Assembly: GCA_963975425.1 (NCBI GenBank) | Contig: CAXBGS010000001.1 | Coordinates: 1,364,001-1,428,000 of the forward strand | DNA: 64,000 nucleotides | DNA from: CAXBGS01 sp963975425 | GTDB taxonomy: Bacteria > Planctomycetota > Planctomycetia > Pirellulales > Pirellulaceae | Direction: 5' to 3' | Part shown: piece after piece, positions 8,111 to 17,373 of the stretch | How positions within the stretch are numbered: the first letter of the stretch is position 1 | Layout of the letters: each line of letters starts with the position of its first letter | Made by a program: the position numbers and the translations under genes | Notes under the pieces: generated by a model | Told to the model about the DNA's origin: nothing | Seen by the model: only the letters and a program-made list of their open reading frames with translations | Databases searched by the model: none

Positions 8111-9745
8111 ATGACGCTAAACAAAATCACGCAATATGCTTCGACGCTAACACTGACTCTTGGTTGGTTGTGCATCATGTCTGGCCGATGCGGTCCCGCT
8201 TGGGCGGCATCCAATGACACGGCACAGAAACCCAATATCGTCTTTATCTACGCCGACGATCTCGGCTGGGGCGACCTCGGTTGTCACGGGCATCCAGAAA
8301 TCAAGACGCCGCATCTGGATCAGCTGGCGGCCGATGGAACCGATTTTCAGCGATTCACGGTCTGTAACCCCGTTTGTTCCCCCAGCCGTGTCGCCATCCT
8401 GACCGGACATTTCCCGGCTCGCTACAACGTGCATCAGCACTACGCGTCACATGCCCAGAACGTCGCGCGGGGGATGCCCGATTGGCTGGACCCCAACGTG
8501 CCGCTGCTTCCCAAGACCTTCAAAGCCGCCGGCTATCGAACGGCCCATTACGGCAAGTGGCACCTTTCCGGCGGCGACGTCACCGAACCGCCGCCGACCA
8601 CGGCATACGGGTACGATGATTCCGCTGTGTACGTCGGCCCCGGGCCGCACGTCTTCGACGGCACACGGTACGGCAAACTGGTGCAAGAGTCTTCTGCACA
8701 CGACCAGCATGCCGCGTCGTATCTTTCCGTCGCCGCCACCGATCACACACTGGATTTCATCAGGCAGTCCGGCGACACGCCTTTCTATCTCAATCTGTGG
8801 CTGCACGAAACACATCACTTGGTTTCGGCGACCGAGGAAGACAAGCGAGCGTATCCCAACACTCCCGAACCGCAGCGAACTTATTACTCCGCCGTCACAC
8901 GCGCCGATCGTCAAGTCGGCCGCGTTCTCAGCCTGCTCGATGAGCTGGGTAAACGCGAGAATACGATCGTCATTTTTTCCAGCGACAATGGGCCCGAAAA
9001 CACACATCCCAATCCTGGCGACAAGTTCTACTACAGCGTCGGTACCACCGGTGGACTGAGAGGCCGCAAACGCAGTCTGTATCGCGGCGGCGTCGGTACG
9101 CCTTTGATCGTACGTTGGCCCGGTCACGTTCCCGCCGGACGTGTCGATACCACAAGCATGATTTCCGGAGTCGACTTTTTTCCGACGTTGTTGGCGGCCA
9201 CCGGCATTGACCTGCCCAACGGGTATCGGCCCGACGGTGAAAACGTATTGGATGTCTTTCGCGGTGCCCAATGGAAGCGAACCAAACCAATGTTCTGGCA
9301 ATGGCGAGGCAATCACGCCCAAGCGGCGAATTGGCCGATGCGCGCGATGCAGCAGGATTCCTGGGTATTGATGGTCGATGAAGATAAAAAGCGAATGGAG
9401 TTGTACGACGTTGCCAAAGATGTCCGGCAACTCAATAACGTTGTCGATCAGCATCCCCAACGAGTCGCCGAGATGCTGAGGCAAATTGAGCAGTGGGAAT
9501 CAACGTTGCCTGAGCCACCACCGGTGACGGCCGCACCGCAACCCGCCGCCAAGAAACCGCAAAGTTTCGACCGAACGGCCGCGTTCAACCGTAAGGACCG
9601 CAACGGCGACGACGCTTTGACGCTGGAAGAGTACCTCGACCGCTTTCCCGACCCAACCGAAGGACGCCGCCGGTTCCCCAAATTCGACAAAGACGGAAAC
9701 GGCAAATTGACCCGAGAGGAATTCATCGGACCCAGCGGCCGTTAG
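8111..9745 (+). CDS. Secreted sulfatase with C-terminal EF-hand pair
   Basis: A 544-residue type I sulfatase starting at an ATG at 8111, with a signal peptide (about residues 1-32, ending AWAA). It shows YADDLGWGD (48-55), the formylglycine site VCSPSRVAILTG with Cys89, YGKWHLS and FSSDNGPE. After the usual C-terminal sub-domain, a Pro/Ala linker leads to two calcium-binding loops: DRNGDDALTLEEY and DKDGNGKLTREEF (about residues 500-540). EF-hand tails are known on planctomycete exported enzymes and may bind calcium for stability or anchoring. No operon partner lies downstream. Confidence 0.93.
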   Translation: MTLNKITQYASTLTLTLGWLCIMSGRCGPAWAASNDTAQKPNIVFIYADDLGWGDLGCHGHPEIKTPHLDQLAADGTDFQRFTVCNPVCSPSRVAILTGHFPARYNVHQHYASHAQNVARGMPDWLDPNVPLLPKTFKAAGYRTAHYGKWHLSGGDVTEPPPTTAYGYDDSAVYVGPGPHVFDGTRYGKLVQESSAHDQHAASYLSVAATDHTLDFIRQSGDTPFYLNLWLHETHHLVSATEEDKRAYPNTPEPQRTYYSAVTRADRQVGRVLSLLDELGKRENTIVIFSSDNGPENTHPNPGDKFYYSVGTTGGLRGRKRSLYRGGVGTPLIVRWPGHVPAGRVDTTSMISGVDFFPTLLAATGIDLPNGYRPDGENVLDVFRGAQWKRTKPMFWQWRGNHAQAANWPMRAMQQDSWVLMVDEDKKRMELYDVAKDVRQLNNVVDQHPQRVAEMLRQIEQWESTLPEPPPVTAAPQPAAKKPQSFDRTAAFNRKDRNGDDALTLEEYLDRFPDPTEGRRRFPKFDKDGNGKLTREEFIGPSGR

Positions 9746-10122
9746 CGCAGATATGCGACTTGTCCCGGCCAGTAAGAAAACACTCGAGTAAGAAAACACT
9801 CGAGCCGCCGCGACACACCCGGACCACCCAGGGTTGCTCGGCGGATCACCATTGGTCGTGCCCGCGAGGGTCAAGCCGCACTGACTACCGATCAACTGGC
9901 TTCCAGCGGCTCCGATTGCGAGGCCCCCGTTTTGCGGACCTGGTGACCGGATGTGGGATTTGGGGATTGGGATTTTGATAAGTCATTTGCAGGGGCCCGG
10001 CGATCCAGGCCGAACTTCGGTGCAGAATTGACCGTCTAAGACGGGAAAAGACCAACGCTTGCGAGAAACGGCCTTCTCTGGCAATAATACCCATCATCAG
10101 GCGGCCCACCCCGCCATCAAAA
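9746..10122. other. Intergenic region before tRNA-Arg, with a 16-bp duplication
   Basis: About 375 bp without a credible gene. It contains a perfect 16-bp tandem duplication, gtaagaaaacactcga, at 9772-9787 and 9788-9803, just after the sulfatase stop. The rest shows no coding signal and should carry the promoter for the tRNA gene. Confidence 0.55.
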
Positions 10123-10196
10123 GCACCCGTGGCACAATTGGATAGCGCATCGGTCTTCGGAACCGAGGGTTGCAGGTTCGAATCCTGCCGGGTGTA
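10123..10196 (+). tRNA. tRNA-Arg (anticodon TCG)
   Basis: A 74-nt cloverleaf can be drawn. The acceptor stem GCACCCG/CGGGTGT closes with a G-T pair, then the discriminator A. The D-arm has loop AATTGGATA, the anticodon stem TCGGT/ACCGA encloses the loop CTTCGGA with anticodon TCG, and the T-arm GCAGG/CCTGC encloses TTCGAAT. It should read CGA and possibly other CGN codons. The 3' CCA is not encoded. One oddity is an A-C mismatch at 12-23 in the D-stem (GCAC against GCGC). Confidence 0.95.
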
Positions 10197-10476
10197 CTCT
10201 TTTCAATCTGCGAACCAAGGCGACCACGCCGGTTCTTTCAGAGTGCCCAAGCTGGCGGCGTAACTTTCGCCGGGAAAAACGCACGTCTTTTGCCGTGTTT
10301 CCGCAGTCGAGAGAGTCTCAACTCTCTATGACCAGCCAGCATGGCTAAGCCCTGGCGACCCAAAATGGGCGATTCTCTGCCGAGACTATCGCGCTCTCGC
10401 CTATCAGCCGCGCTCTAAGTTCATTCGCCGTTTGCTTCGGCTCCTGCGGACCGGACGATGAACGAACATGTTCGGG

Positions 10477-10701
10477 TTAACAGGGTGGAGCATCTTTTGG
10501 CGACTTGATGCTTTCGACCAAGTCAGGCGGAATCGAAAGCATCAACGATCGGCCATTGTCCCATTCGACGTCAACCTGCAACCAATCGCTTTGCGGATCG
10601 ACGCCGGCGACCGTTCCGGTGGTGCCGGCGGGAATCGGGTCGGGATCGTTGGTCATCGAGATCAGCCGAATTCGATCGCCTGACTTGAGTGGTGTCGTCA
10701 T
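10477..10701 (-). CDS. DUF4314 family small protein
   Basis: A 74-residue protein. The ATG at 10701 is chosen because GAGGAG sits just upstream of it on the minus strand; the frame extends further but without such a site. The sequence begins with LKSGDRIRLISMTNDPDPIPAGTTGTV-type beta strands and continues VEWDNGRSLMLSIPPD, the SH3-like pattern of DUF4314. The function of this family is unknown; it often occurs near mobile or phage-derived genes. It lies between tRNA-Arg and a decayed FG-GAP gene. Confidence 0.85.
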   Translation of the reverse strand: MTTPLKSGDRIRLISMTNDPDPIPAGTTGTVAGVDPQSDWLQVDVEWDNGRSLMLSIPPDLVESIKSPKDAPPC

Positions 10702-10913
10702 GGCTGAGCTCCTCGTTGGTGGCTTGTTAGGTCTGAATAAAGACCTAGCCCGCTGTCGGCCAGTGCGGTGCGTCTGGCGCGGCTTTGCAGCCGTTTCCGC
10801 ACTCACGACAAAACGCCCGCACGTTACCAACGTCGGACGTTTTCGGCGGCGTTTGGGTTAGAACCCGAGCGGTACCAAAACGTCGGCGTCCATGCCGGCG
10901 TTTCGGCTTTCGT

Positions 10914-11554
10914 TCAAACCACCGCGCCCAGTTCGCTCTTTCGCAGGAGGTCGTACATTTGGATGGCCGCACAGCAGATGTCAGGGCGGCCATCTTGGTT
11001 GATGTCACCCATCCCGGTGTAGTGTGAACCACCGGGGGCGTCGCGATCAGCAAAGACATGCCGAACCCAGCTCACTGACGCATGAGGGTTTTGTGGGACT
11101 TCAAGCCACGTTAGCGAATCCGGTATCCCCGTTTTCCCCTCGGGACGACCCGAGTTTGCGATCAGATCGAAGCGGCCGTCCCGGTTGACATCGCCTGTAA
11201 TCAGACAATGCGTACCTAGGATTTCATCATCAACGGTGCGATATTTACACGGGTTGTTGGCGAACGGATCACTTGAACACTCAAGCCAGAACACGGTGTT
11301 ATTGGAACCGCAAAAATCGAGGTCACCGTCGCCGTCAACATCCATCAAGCAACTGTGAATGCAGTTGGTTCGCGGCTTGTTCCGTGAACGACCCTCGCCA
11401 AAAACATGAATGGTGTGCGGATTCCAGTCTGGCCCTTTCAGTAAGACGACCCGTCCGTCATAGGACGAGAGAATGTCGATCCATCATTGTCGAAGTCATT
11501 AGAAACTGCCGAGTTGATCATGCTTGTCGCATCCGAAACTGCGATATGCTTCCT
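10914..11554 (-). pseudogene. FG-GAP/VCBS repeat protein, 5'-truncated and frameshifted
   Basis: The C-terminal open part (10914 to about 11475) reads as FG-GAP/VCBS blades: DVDGDGDLDF, DVNRDGRFDLIA and DINQDGRPDICC, each a calcium-binding D-x-(N/D)-x-D-G loop of a beta-propeller. Upstream the match continues (DGRVVLLKGPDWNPHTI) and then shifts frame near 11476-11482. There the preceding blade NDFDNDGS is in another frame, consistent with a 4-bp loss. Similarity stops at the downstream end of the alpha/beta hydrolase (11555), with no signal peptide or start left. It is probably the remnant of a secreted integrin-like protein that once ended the large operon or was cut by a rearrangement. Confidence 0.75.
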
Positions 11555-12358
11555 TCACTCAGCGGACGAACTCACGCCAGATTTGTTCTGATTCCGCGAC
11601 TGCGAAAACAGCCATGTCATAAAGTCCGGCTCTTTGTCACAGCGCTGGCTGCTCAAGTGAGTCACTCCATTTTCATCGCCAATGATCATTTTGCCCGATA
11701 CACCATGATTGTCACCCTTCCAAATGGTGAGCTTCATGTTGCCGCCCAGACGTTTCATTTCGTCGAATACTTTCTGGTCTTTCTCGATGGGGCAAACACC
11801 ATCTTTGTCCCCATGGAACGCCCAGATCGGCACGTTCTTGATCTTCATCGGATCGATGAACTCTTCCGTTCTTTTAAGACCACTGCCGGCTGATGGTGCG
11901 GCTGCCGCGAAGTAGTCAGGATCGAGTTGAATGAAGATGTACGTTCCGTGCCCGCCCATCGAATGCCCCATCACATAGATCCGATTTATGTCAACTGATG
12001 GCAGTTGCGCGATGAATGCCTTGACGTTCTTCAGGTCGTCGGAATCCCACAGTTCAGCAGCCTGTGGTGCTACGACGTAGCAGGGAAAGTCTTTTCTTCG
12101 CTGCGGTTCAGCCAGTTGCCGATTCCAGTCCTTGAGCTGCTTTTGGTTGTCCGAGCCTTTGCCGCCTGCGCCATGCAGCGAAACGATGACCGGATACTTC
12201 TCGTTTGCATCGAAGCCAAGCGGCTTCATCGCTCGAACAGGCATCCCCTCGAACACTTTTGGCTCGTAAAGATCAAACAGTTGCCGCTGGGCGCGAGCTG
12301 AACTCGCACCAAACAGAAGCATGATCACGATCGATCGACAAAGCATATCAACACACAT
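11555..12358 (-). CDS. Secreted alpha/beta hydrolase (esterase / PHB depolymerase-like)
   Basis: A 267-residue esterase. The ATG at 12358 gives a signal peptide (residues 1-23, ending SSARAQ) and starts 17 bp after the upstream stop; the longer frame would overlap that gene. Motifs: oxyanion loop HGAGGKG near 62, nucleophile elbow GHSMGG with Ser133, acid Asp184 or Asp186 in FHGDKDG, and His218 in GDNHG. Such proteins hydrolyse acyl, feruloyl or other esters of polysaccharides. This is the last intact gene of the sigma-led operon; with the SASA-type enzyme upstream it suggests an acylated glycan substrate. Confidence 0.87.
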   Translation of the reverse strand: MCVDMLCRSIVIMLLFGASSARAQRQLFDLYEPKVFEGMPVRAMKPLGFDANEKYPVIVSLHGAGGKGSDNQKQLKDWNRQLAEPQRRKDFPCYVVAPQAAELWDSDDLKNVKAFIAQLPSVDINRIYVMGHSMGGHGTYIFIQLDPDYFAAAAPSAGSGLKRTEEFIDPMKIKNVPIWAFHGDKDGVCPIEKDQKVFDEMKRLGGNMKLTIWKGDNHGVSGKMIIGDENGVTHLSSQRCDKEPDFMTWLFSQSRNQNKSGVSSSAE

Positions 12359-12375
12359 TCTTTTGCCAGGGTAAT

Positions 12376-14661
12376 TCACTGGTACATCTTCGGACGTTCC
12401 CAATCGATGCTGATCTTGGTTTCCGATTTGGCTGGTTTGGCAACAGTGACAATCTCAGCTTCCGGATCAAAGAGCGGCCAATCGTCGGTGCGGAATGGCG
12501 AGGCAGGGAGGCCTTCACGGTTATAAAGGAGGTTCCGCTGCGACGGATTCATACCCCATGCGTAACGCACGGCGACGGGATCACTCACCTCTGCAGATGA
12601 AACGACGACTGTGTTGCCCTTGACCACCGCATCGGCCCATTGCCAAACTTGATTGCTACCCGAGATGGCGAATGCATCGAGCTTGCCGGGCCGGGCGGGC
12701 ATCATCCCGCTGCCGACCGAATCGAATTGTAGGACGACCTTGTTGCCTTGAATTGTCTGTTGCCTGTAACGTGGTCCCGAGTCAACAAAGTCTTTTCCGT
12801 ACGTCCGTTTGAGCGCGAGGTATGCGTGGCGAATCCCAATCGGCTTCTTGTTTTTTGGGTGCAGCGCAACGCGATCGCCCGTGTCGATCGAAACCGCCAT
12901 TGCCGTGTTTGGAACATCTTGTGTCACTAGACGCATCATTTCTCGATTGACGGCCCACGGTGCCTCGACACCTTCGACCGGTTTCGTTTGTTCCGGTGTC
13001 CAGCTTGGCAACTGCGTGAATTGGAATGGGAACTCTGCCGACACGCCACCCTTGGAAAGTTCGTGCCAAGATGATCGATAGTATCGAATCAGCTGCGCAA
13101 GTTGGCTGCGATAATGGGCTGCTTGGGGGACGTCCTTCGAATTGCGCTCACCCTGATACCAGATCATGCCGCGAATCCCGTACGGTCGAATGGGATAAAT
13201 CATCGCGTTAAATTGGTGGCCTGGGTATTGATGCCCCAGGTCAGCTGGCTTGGTGATGATCGGAGGTGAATGTGGTTTCACACTATTCTTCATCGTCTGG
13301 CCGGCATCGATCAAGGCGTTGTACTCCGTTAGTTCTCGATGAAAGTCGGTCAGCGATTGTTCGCGTGAACCTCTCCTTGCGGCTGTGTCGTCCAAAGAAG
13401 ATTTGAAGGCGATCGTTCTGGCGTCCTCGCGCTGAATCTCCCACGGAATCCATCCTTCTATCGGTGTACCGGCATAAGCCTGTTGGATGATGCCCACAGG
13501 AACACCGAGTTCCCGATGGAGTTTCTTACCGAAGTAATACGAGACCGCAGAGGTTTCTGCCGCGGAGTTGGGATCGCACGGCTTCCAATGCGAAAGCCGA
13601 TCGCGTTGCACTTCTAACGGTTCGTGCCAGTGTTCACGCGCTGACTTGAAGATGCGAAAGTTTGGCAGATTCACATCAGCTTCATGTTCGGCCTCGAAGG
13701 AATTACCCATGGACCAGCCCATGTTCGATTGCCCCGCACACAACCATACTTCGCCAATTGCGACTTGCTTGATTTCGATCGCGTCCGTGTCTCCTTTGAT
13801 GGTTAGGTAGTGACCTGTCCCAGCCTTTGGAGTCGGCAGAAACAGCTTCCAGCGACCGTCTTGATCGGATTCTGCCGAGATGTTGGCTCCCCAGCTACTT
13901 ATTACCGTCACCGTTTCGCCTGACTTCGCCCAGCCCCAGACGGTATTCTTGGTTTGCTGTTGCAGGATCATGTTGTCGCAAAACAGACGAGGCAATCGCA
14001 ATGAGTCTGTGATGACCTCTGGAGGCCCGATCGCCTGGGGGCGTTTCGCCGGTAAGTTTCGCGTCTTGGGCTTTGAATAACCGACCTTTGGTTCGCTCGC
14101 TGGCTTTGGGACGACGACGACTTTGGGCTCCGCCAAGTCCGCAGCATTCACCGGTACATCAATCGAGACGACGATCTTTCTCGCTCGATTATTTCTGGCA
14201 GCCTCACTCTTGACCGTCAAACGGTCGCCTTGATTGTCCGTCATGAAGGAGGCGGCTCGGTTGTTTCCGTCGACCGAAACAAACTTGGCCTTGATCGGCA
14301 CCAACTTTCCGTTTCCAAATCTCATGGCAGCTGACGTGATCTGGAAAGACAAAGAGAATCCCGCATCCAAACGATATCCTTGGGCGAGTCGCGCCAGTTC
14401 ACCGCCTGCGACTGATACGGCCATCGTGACTTGGACGGTATCGTCGTGATTACCGATCCCATCCAAATCGAGACCCCCGATGATGATCTGTGGCGATGCA
14501 ATGTCACCACTCTGCTTTGCATTGCCAGTCAAATCGTGCTTGGCATAGCTGGCAGCCAGATCGGATACAGCACCGAATGTAACCCTAAGCTCTTCGGCGC
14601 GAGTCGCTGTGCTCATCAAAGCAGCAGCCAACAGCATCGTTGTTAGTCGCAGGTGATACAT
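12376..14661 (-). CDS. Sialate O-acetylesterase-like protein (SASA/DUF303) with N-terminal extra domain
   Basis: A 761-residue exported protein with a signal peptide (about residues 1-22). Residues 25-175 form a beta-rich region with no family I recognise, followed by a Pro/Lys linker (180-215). The SASA part starts with LRLPRLFCDNMILQQ, followed by an Ig-like strand region and WLCAGQSNM with nucleophile Ser312. GMIWYQGERN and VALHPKNKKPIG (catalytic His) come later. Enzymes of this type remove O-acetyl groups from sugars. It lies 78 bp downstream of the DUF1592 gene and 17 bp upstream of the alpha/beta hydrolase, all on the same strand. Confidence 0.9.
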   Translation of the reverse strand: MYHLRLTTMLLAAALMSTATRAEELRVTFGAVSDLAASYAKHDLTGNAKQSGDIASPQIIIGGLDLDGIGNHDDTVQVTMAVSVAGGELARLAQGYRLDAGFSLSFQITSAAMRFGNGKLVPIKAKFVSVDGNNRAASFMTDNQGDRLTVKSEAARNNRARKIVVSIDVPVNAADLAEPKVVVVPKPASEPKVGYSKPKTRNLPAKRPQAIGPPEVITDSLRLPRLFCDNMILQQQTKNTVWGWAKSGETVTVISSWGANISAESDQDGRWKLFLPTPKAGTGHYLTIKGDTDAIEIKQVAIGEVWLCAGQSNMGWSMGNSFEAEHEADVNLPNFRIFKSAREHWHEPLEVQRDRLSHWKPCDPNSAAETSAVSYYFGKKLHRELGVPVGIIQQAYAGTPIEGWIPWEIQREDARTIAFKSSLDDTAARRGSREQSLTDFHRELTEYNALIDAGQTMKNSVKPHSPPIITKPADLGHQYPGHQFNAMIYPIRPYGIRGMIWYQGERNSKDVPQAAHYRSQLAQLIRYYRSSWHELSKGGVSAEFPFQFTQLPSWTPEQTKPVEGVEAPWAVNREMMRLVTQDVPNTAMAVSIDTGDRVALHPKNKKPIGIRHAYLALKRTYGKDFVDSGPRYRQQTIQGNKVVLQFDSVGSGMMPARPGKLDAFAISGSNQVWQWADAVVKGNTVVVSSAEVSDPVAVRYAWGMNPSQRNLLYNREGLPASPFRTDDWPLFDPEAEIVTVAKPAKSETKISIDWERPKMYQ

Positions 14662-14739
14662 TGTCTATTGCTCGTGCTTACTCGTGATCTCTTATCGGCG
14701 ACGGAAGATTTGTGGGCCGATCGTGTTCGCAGTGGGTTA

Positions 14740-17373
14740 TTAGCGCTGACGAAACGTCTCACTTGTTGCGACGCCAATGATGAGGTCACGCAAACCGCAC
14801 CCGGTCTGCGCAGCACTCATTGCGATTCGCTTGATCTCGGCCTGATCTCGAAAGGTCATCCTACGCCCCGTCGCATAGGTCAGTAGCTTCTCGGTCAACG
14901 TTTCGGTGAACCGGTCTTTTCGTGCAACCAACAGTTTCTTCAGTCCACGCTCGTCTTCAAATGACTCTCCGCTCGGAAGCTGACCGGCGCCGTTGACCTC
15001 TGGTCCTCGGTTTCCGCGAGCGGGATAGTGGGTTCGGTGCCCGCCGATAGGATCGAAAAACTCCAGCGCAAATCCGGCAGGATCGATGCGGCGATGGCAC
15101 TCAGAACATGTCGCGACACTCCGATGTTTATCGAGTTGTTCGCGAATCGTTGTCGTTCCTCTCGTGTCCGGTTCTAGTGGTTCGACGTCTGGTGGCGGTG
15201 GTGGCGGAGGCGTACCGAGGATGTTTTCCAGCACCCAAATGCCTCGAACGACAGGCGAAGTCTCGATGCCATTGGCAGTCAGTGTGAGCACACTGCCTTG
15301 CCCCAGCAATCCACCGCGATGATCTTCCGGCTCCAACGCGACTCTGCGAAATCCCTCACCATGGATTCCTTGGATGCCATACTGAGCGGCGAGTGGTCCG
15401 TTCAGAAACGTATAGTCGCTCTCCAGAAAATTCACGATGGACCCGTTGCTCACCAGCAAGTCACGAAAGAACAGACGAGTCTCCGTCTTGTAGCATTCCT
15501 GCAGTCGGTCTTTGTAGTATTGCTCAAACGCTTTTGGGTCGGGTGGCATCGAGCCAAGTGTATTGATTCTTAGCCACGTGTCGGTAAAGTGTTCGACGAA
15601 AGCCTGGGATCTTTCATCTACGAGCATGCGCTGAACCTGTCTGGTGAGCTCCGCTGGATTCAACAGTCGCCCTGACGCCGCCGACGCGCGTAGTTCTTCG
15701 TCCGGCATCGTGCTCCAAAGGAAGTACGACAGCCTCGATGCAAGTTCGTGTGGTGCCAATTCGGCGCCAACTTCATCGTTGCCTTCGTCAAGATACAGAA
15801 AACGAGGCGAAGTCAATATCGCTGCCATTCCCTGCTTGATTGCACGGCCGCGAGGCTCACCGTCGCGAATTCTCGCCTGAATGAACGCAACGTAGTGTCC
15901 GACTTCATCAGGCGCGACCGGTTGGCGAAACGCGCGGCTGGCGAAGTGACGCACGGCTTGATCCAGATCGATCTTTTCCGCATCGGTTTCATCACCAAAC
16001 AGCAACTGATGACTGACCGGTGGCCACTCGGGAAACTCTGGACCTTCGATATCCATTGTCCAAACTCGTATGCGCGGGCCGTGATAGACCTCCGAGAGCA
16101 ACTTGTTGTTGCTGTTTTTATCGAGTTTAGCGACCAATGATTTCGCCTCCTGATTTCCCAGTTTGGCGGCGTCGCGTTGTGTCTTGGTGACCCGGATAAC
16201 CTCTGAATGGTGCTTTTCGGCGACGCGGCGAATGTTGCCTTTGGAGCTCACACCATTGGTCCAACTGACAAAGGGAATTGCACCTTTGTCGAGCCAGATT
16301 CGCCGAGTGAACACCTCGGGTTTGCCGTCCGGCAAGTCCCAGACTTTCACGAGCTGTCGTTGGTCAGCCGCGTTCTTAGCCAACAGTCCTTCATTGGGAG
16401 CGATCCAGAGAGCCATCTTCAACGGTTCAGATTTGTACCGGTCAAACTCTGCATGATCGTACCCATGGTCAAGACGATTTGCTGCTGCCGCCCTTACAGA
16501 AATCGTGTACCAACCATCCTCTGGGACGCCGCCGCGGCGAACAAACTCTTTGACAAAGTTTGCGTGACGCTCGCTCGGTTGGCCGTGGCCAATTTCCAAG
16601 TACTCATTATTGACGATCAGTCGCCAGGTGACAGGAGCACGCTCGTACGATTCGACTCCGTTAAAGTCCTTGGCGGTGTACTGCCAGCGCTGAAGAGTAG
16701 GACGCTGGACATCAAAGAAACATGCTGCGCCGAGCGACGCTTCGGCTACTTCGAGATAACGCCGCAACTGGTGGTCAGACAACGTGAGCGATTCTCCATT
16801 GTTGTCAAAACCGTGCTCGATCGCATCGGCCGGAAAGTCGGATGTGAATGAGAAGAACTCCTTGCGCAATCCAAGTAGATCACTCATCGTGTTGACGTAC
16901 TCAAACCGATTGAGGCGCCGCAGCATTGTCGTCCTCTCGGAGTCTGAATTGGACAAACTCGACAGGTAGTCCGTGATCGCCTTGACCACTCGACGCGTCT
17001 CGGCGTCGCTCGGCTGCTTGACTCCCTTTTTCGTCGGCGGCATGTCGCCCCGATTGATCGCGTCGAGGGCTTCTTCCAGTAATTCCGCCGCATCGCTATC
17101 GGCTTGCATCGAATCGGGAAACTCGTCGAGACGGCGGTCACCCTTTTGTGTCGAATCCCCGTGGCACCGGTAACAATAGGCCTTGAAATACGCGTTTACC
17201 GACGAAGCGAGTTGATCGCTCGGTCTTTCGGCGGCGATCGCGCTGGTCGCACAGGTCAACAACGAAATGATCGTGAGCGATAAGAAGCTTACCGTTAGTC
17301 TATTCCGCCTTCTTCGATCCCCGACGCCCCCGCGGCTAGCGCCTCGCAACTCACTTTCACAACGCTCGCTCAC
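14740..17373 (-). CDS. Planctomycete cytochrome c / DUF1592 protein (DUF1587-DUF1595-DUF1592-DUF1588-DUF1585)
   Basis: An 877-residue protein with the usual multi-domain layout of this planctomycete family. After a hydrophobic export segment (about 28-47) comes an N-terminal c-type haem site CYRCH near 67. DUF1587 (LRRLNRFEYVNTMSDLLG) follows, then DUF1595/DUF1592 (FASRAFRQPV; LASRLSYFLWSTMPDEEL), DUF1588 with a second haem site CSECH (RRIDPAGFALE), and DUF1585 (YATGRRMTFRDQAEI). Its biochemical role is not known; the haems and export suggest an extracytoplasmic redox step. Translation starts at a GTG overlapping the DUF1552 stop (GTGA), so the two are coupled. The order, DUF1552 first, is the reverse of the more common arrangement. 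Confidence 0.94.
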   Translation of the reverse strand: MSERCESELRGASRGGVGDRRRRNRLTVSFLSLTIISLLTCATSAIAAERPSDQLASSVNAYFKAYCYRCHGDSTQKGDRRLDEFPDSMQADSDAAELLEEALDAINRGDMPPTKKGVKQPSDAETRRVVKAITDYLSSLSNSDSERTTMLRRLNRFEYVNTMSDLLGLRKEFFSFTSDFPADAIEHGFDNNGESLTLSDHQLRRYLEVAEASLGAACFFDVQRPTLQRWQYTAKDFNGVESYERAPVTWRLIVNNEYLEIGHGQPSERHANFVKEFVRRGGVPEDGWYTISVRAAAANRLDHGYDHAEFDRYKSEPLKMALWIAPNEGLLAKNAADQRQLVKVWDLPDGKPEVFTRRIWLDKGAIPFVSWTNGVSSKGNIRRVAEKHHSEVIRVTKTQRDAAKLGNQEAKSLVAKLDKNSNNKLLSEVYHGPRIRVWTMDIEGPEFPEWPPVSHQLLFGDETDAEKIDLDQAVRHFASRAFRQPVAPDEVGHYVAFIQARIRDGEPRGRAIKQGMAAILTSPRFLYLDEGNDEVGAELAPHELASRLSYFLWSTMPDEELRASAASGRLLNPAELTRQVQRMLVDERSQAFVEHFTDTWLRINTLGSMPPDPKAFEQYYKDRLQECYKTETRLFFRDLLVSNGSIVNFLESDYTFLNGPLAAQYGIQGIHGEGFRRVALEPEDHRGGLLGQGSVLTLTANGIETSPVVRGIWVLENILGTPPPPPPPDVEPLEPDTRGTTTIREQLDKHRSVATCSECHRRIDPAGFALEFFDPIGGHRTHYPARGNRGPEVNGAGQLPSGESFEDERGLKKLLVARKDRFTETLTEKLLTYATGRRMTFRDQAEIKRIAMSAAQTGCGLRDLIIGVATSETFRQR

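Noticed and set aside
8447..9484. A 345-codon open frame on the minus strand opposite the EF-hand sulfatase
   Set aside because: It lies wholly antisense to a clear sulfatase and has no motif; high-GC codon use produces such frames.
10310..10327. Hairpin AGAGAGT-ctca-ACTCTCT after tRNA-Arg as a terminator
   Set aside because: The 7-bp stem is A/T-mixed and no T-run follows.
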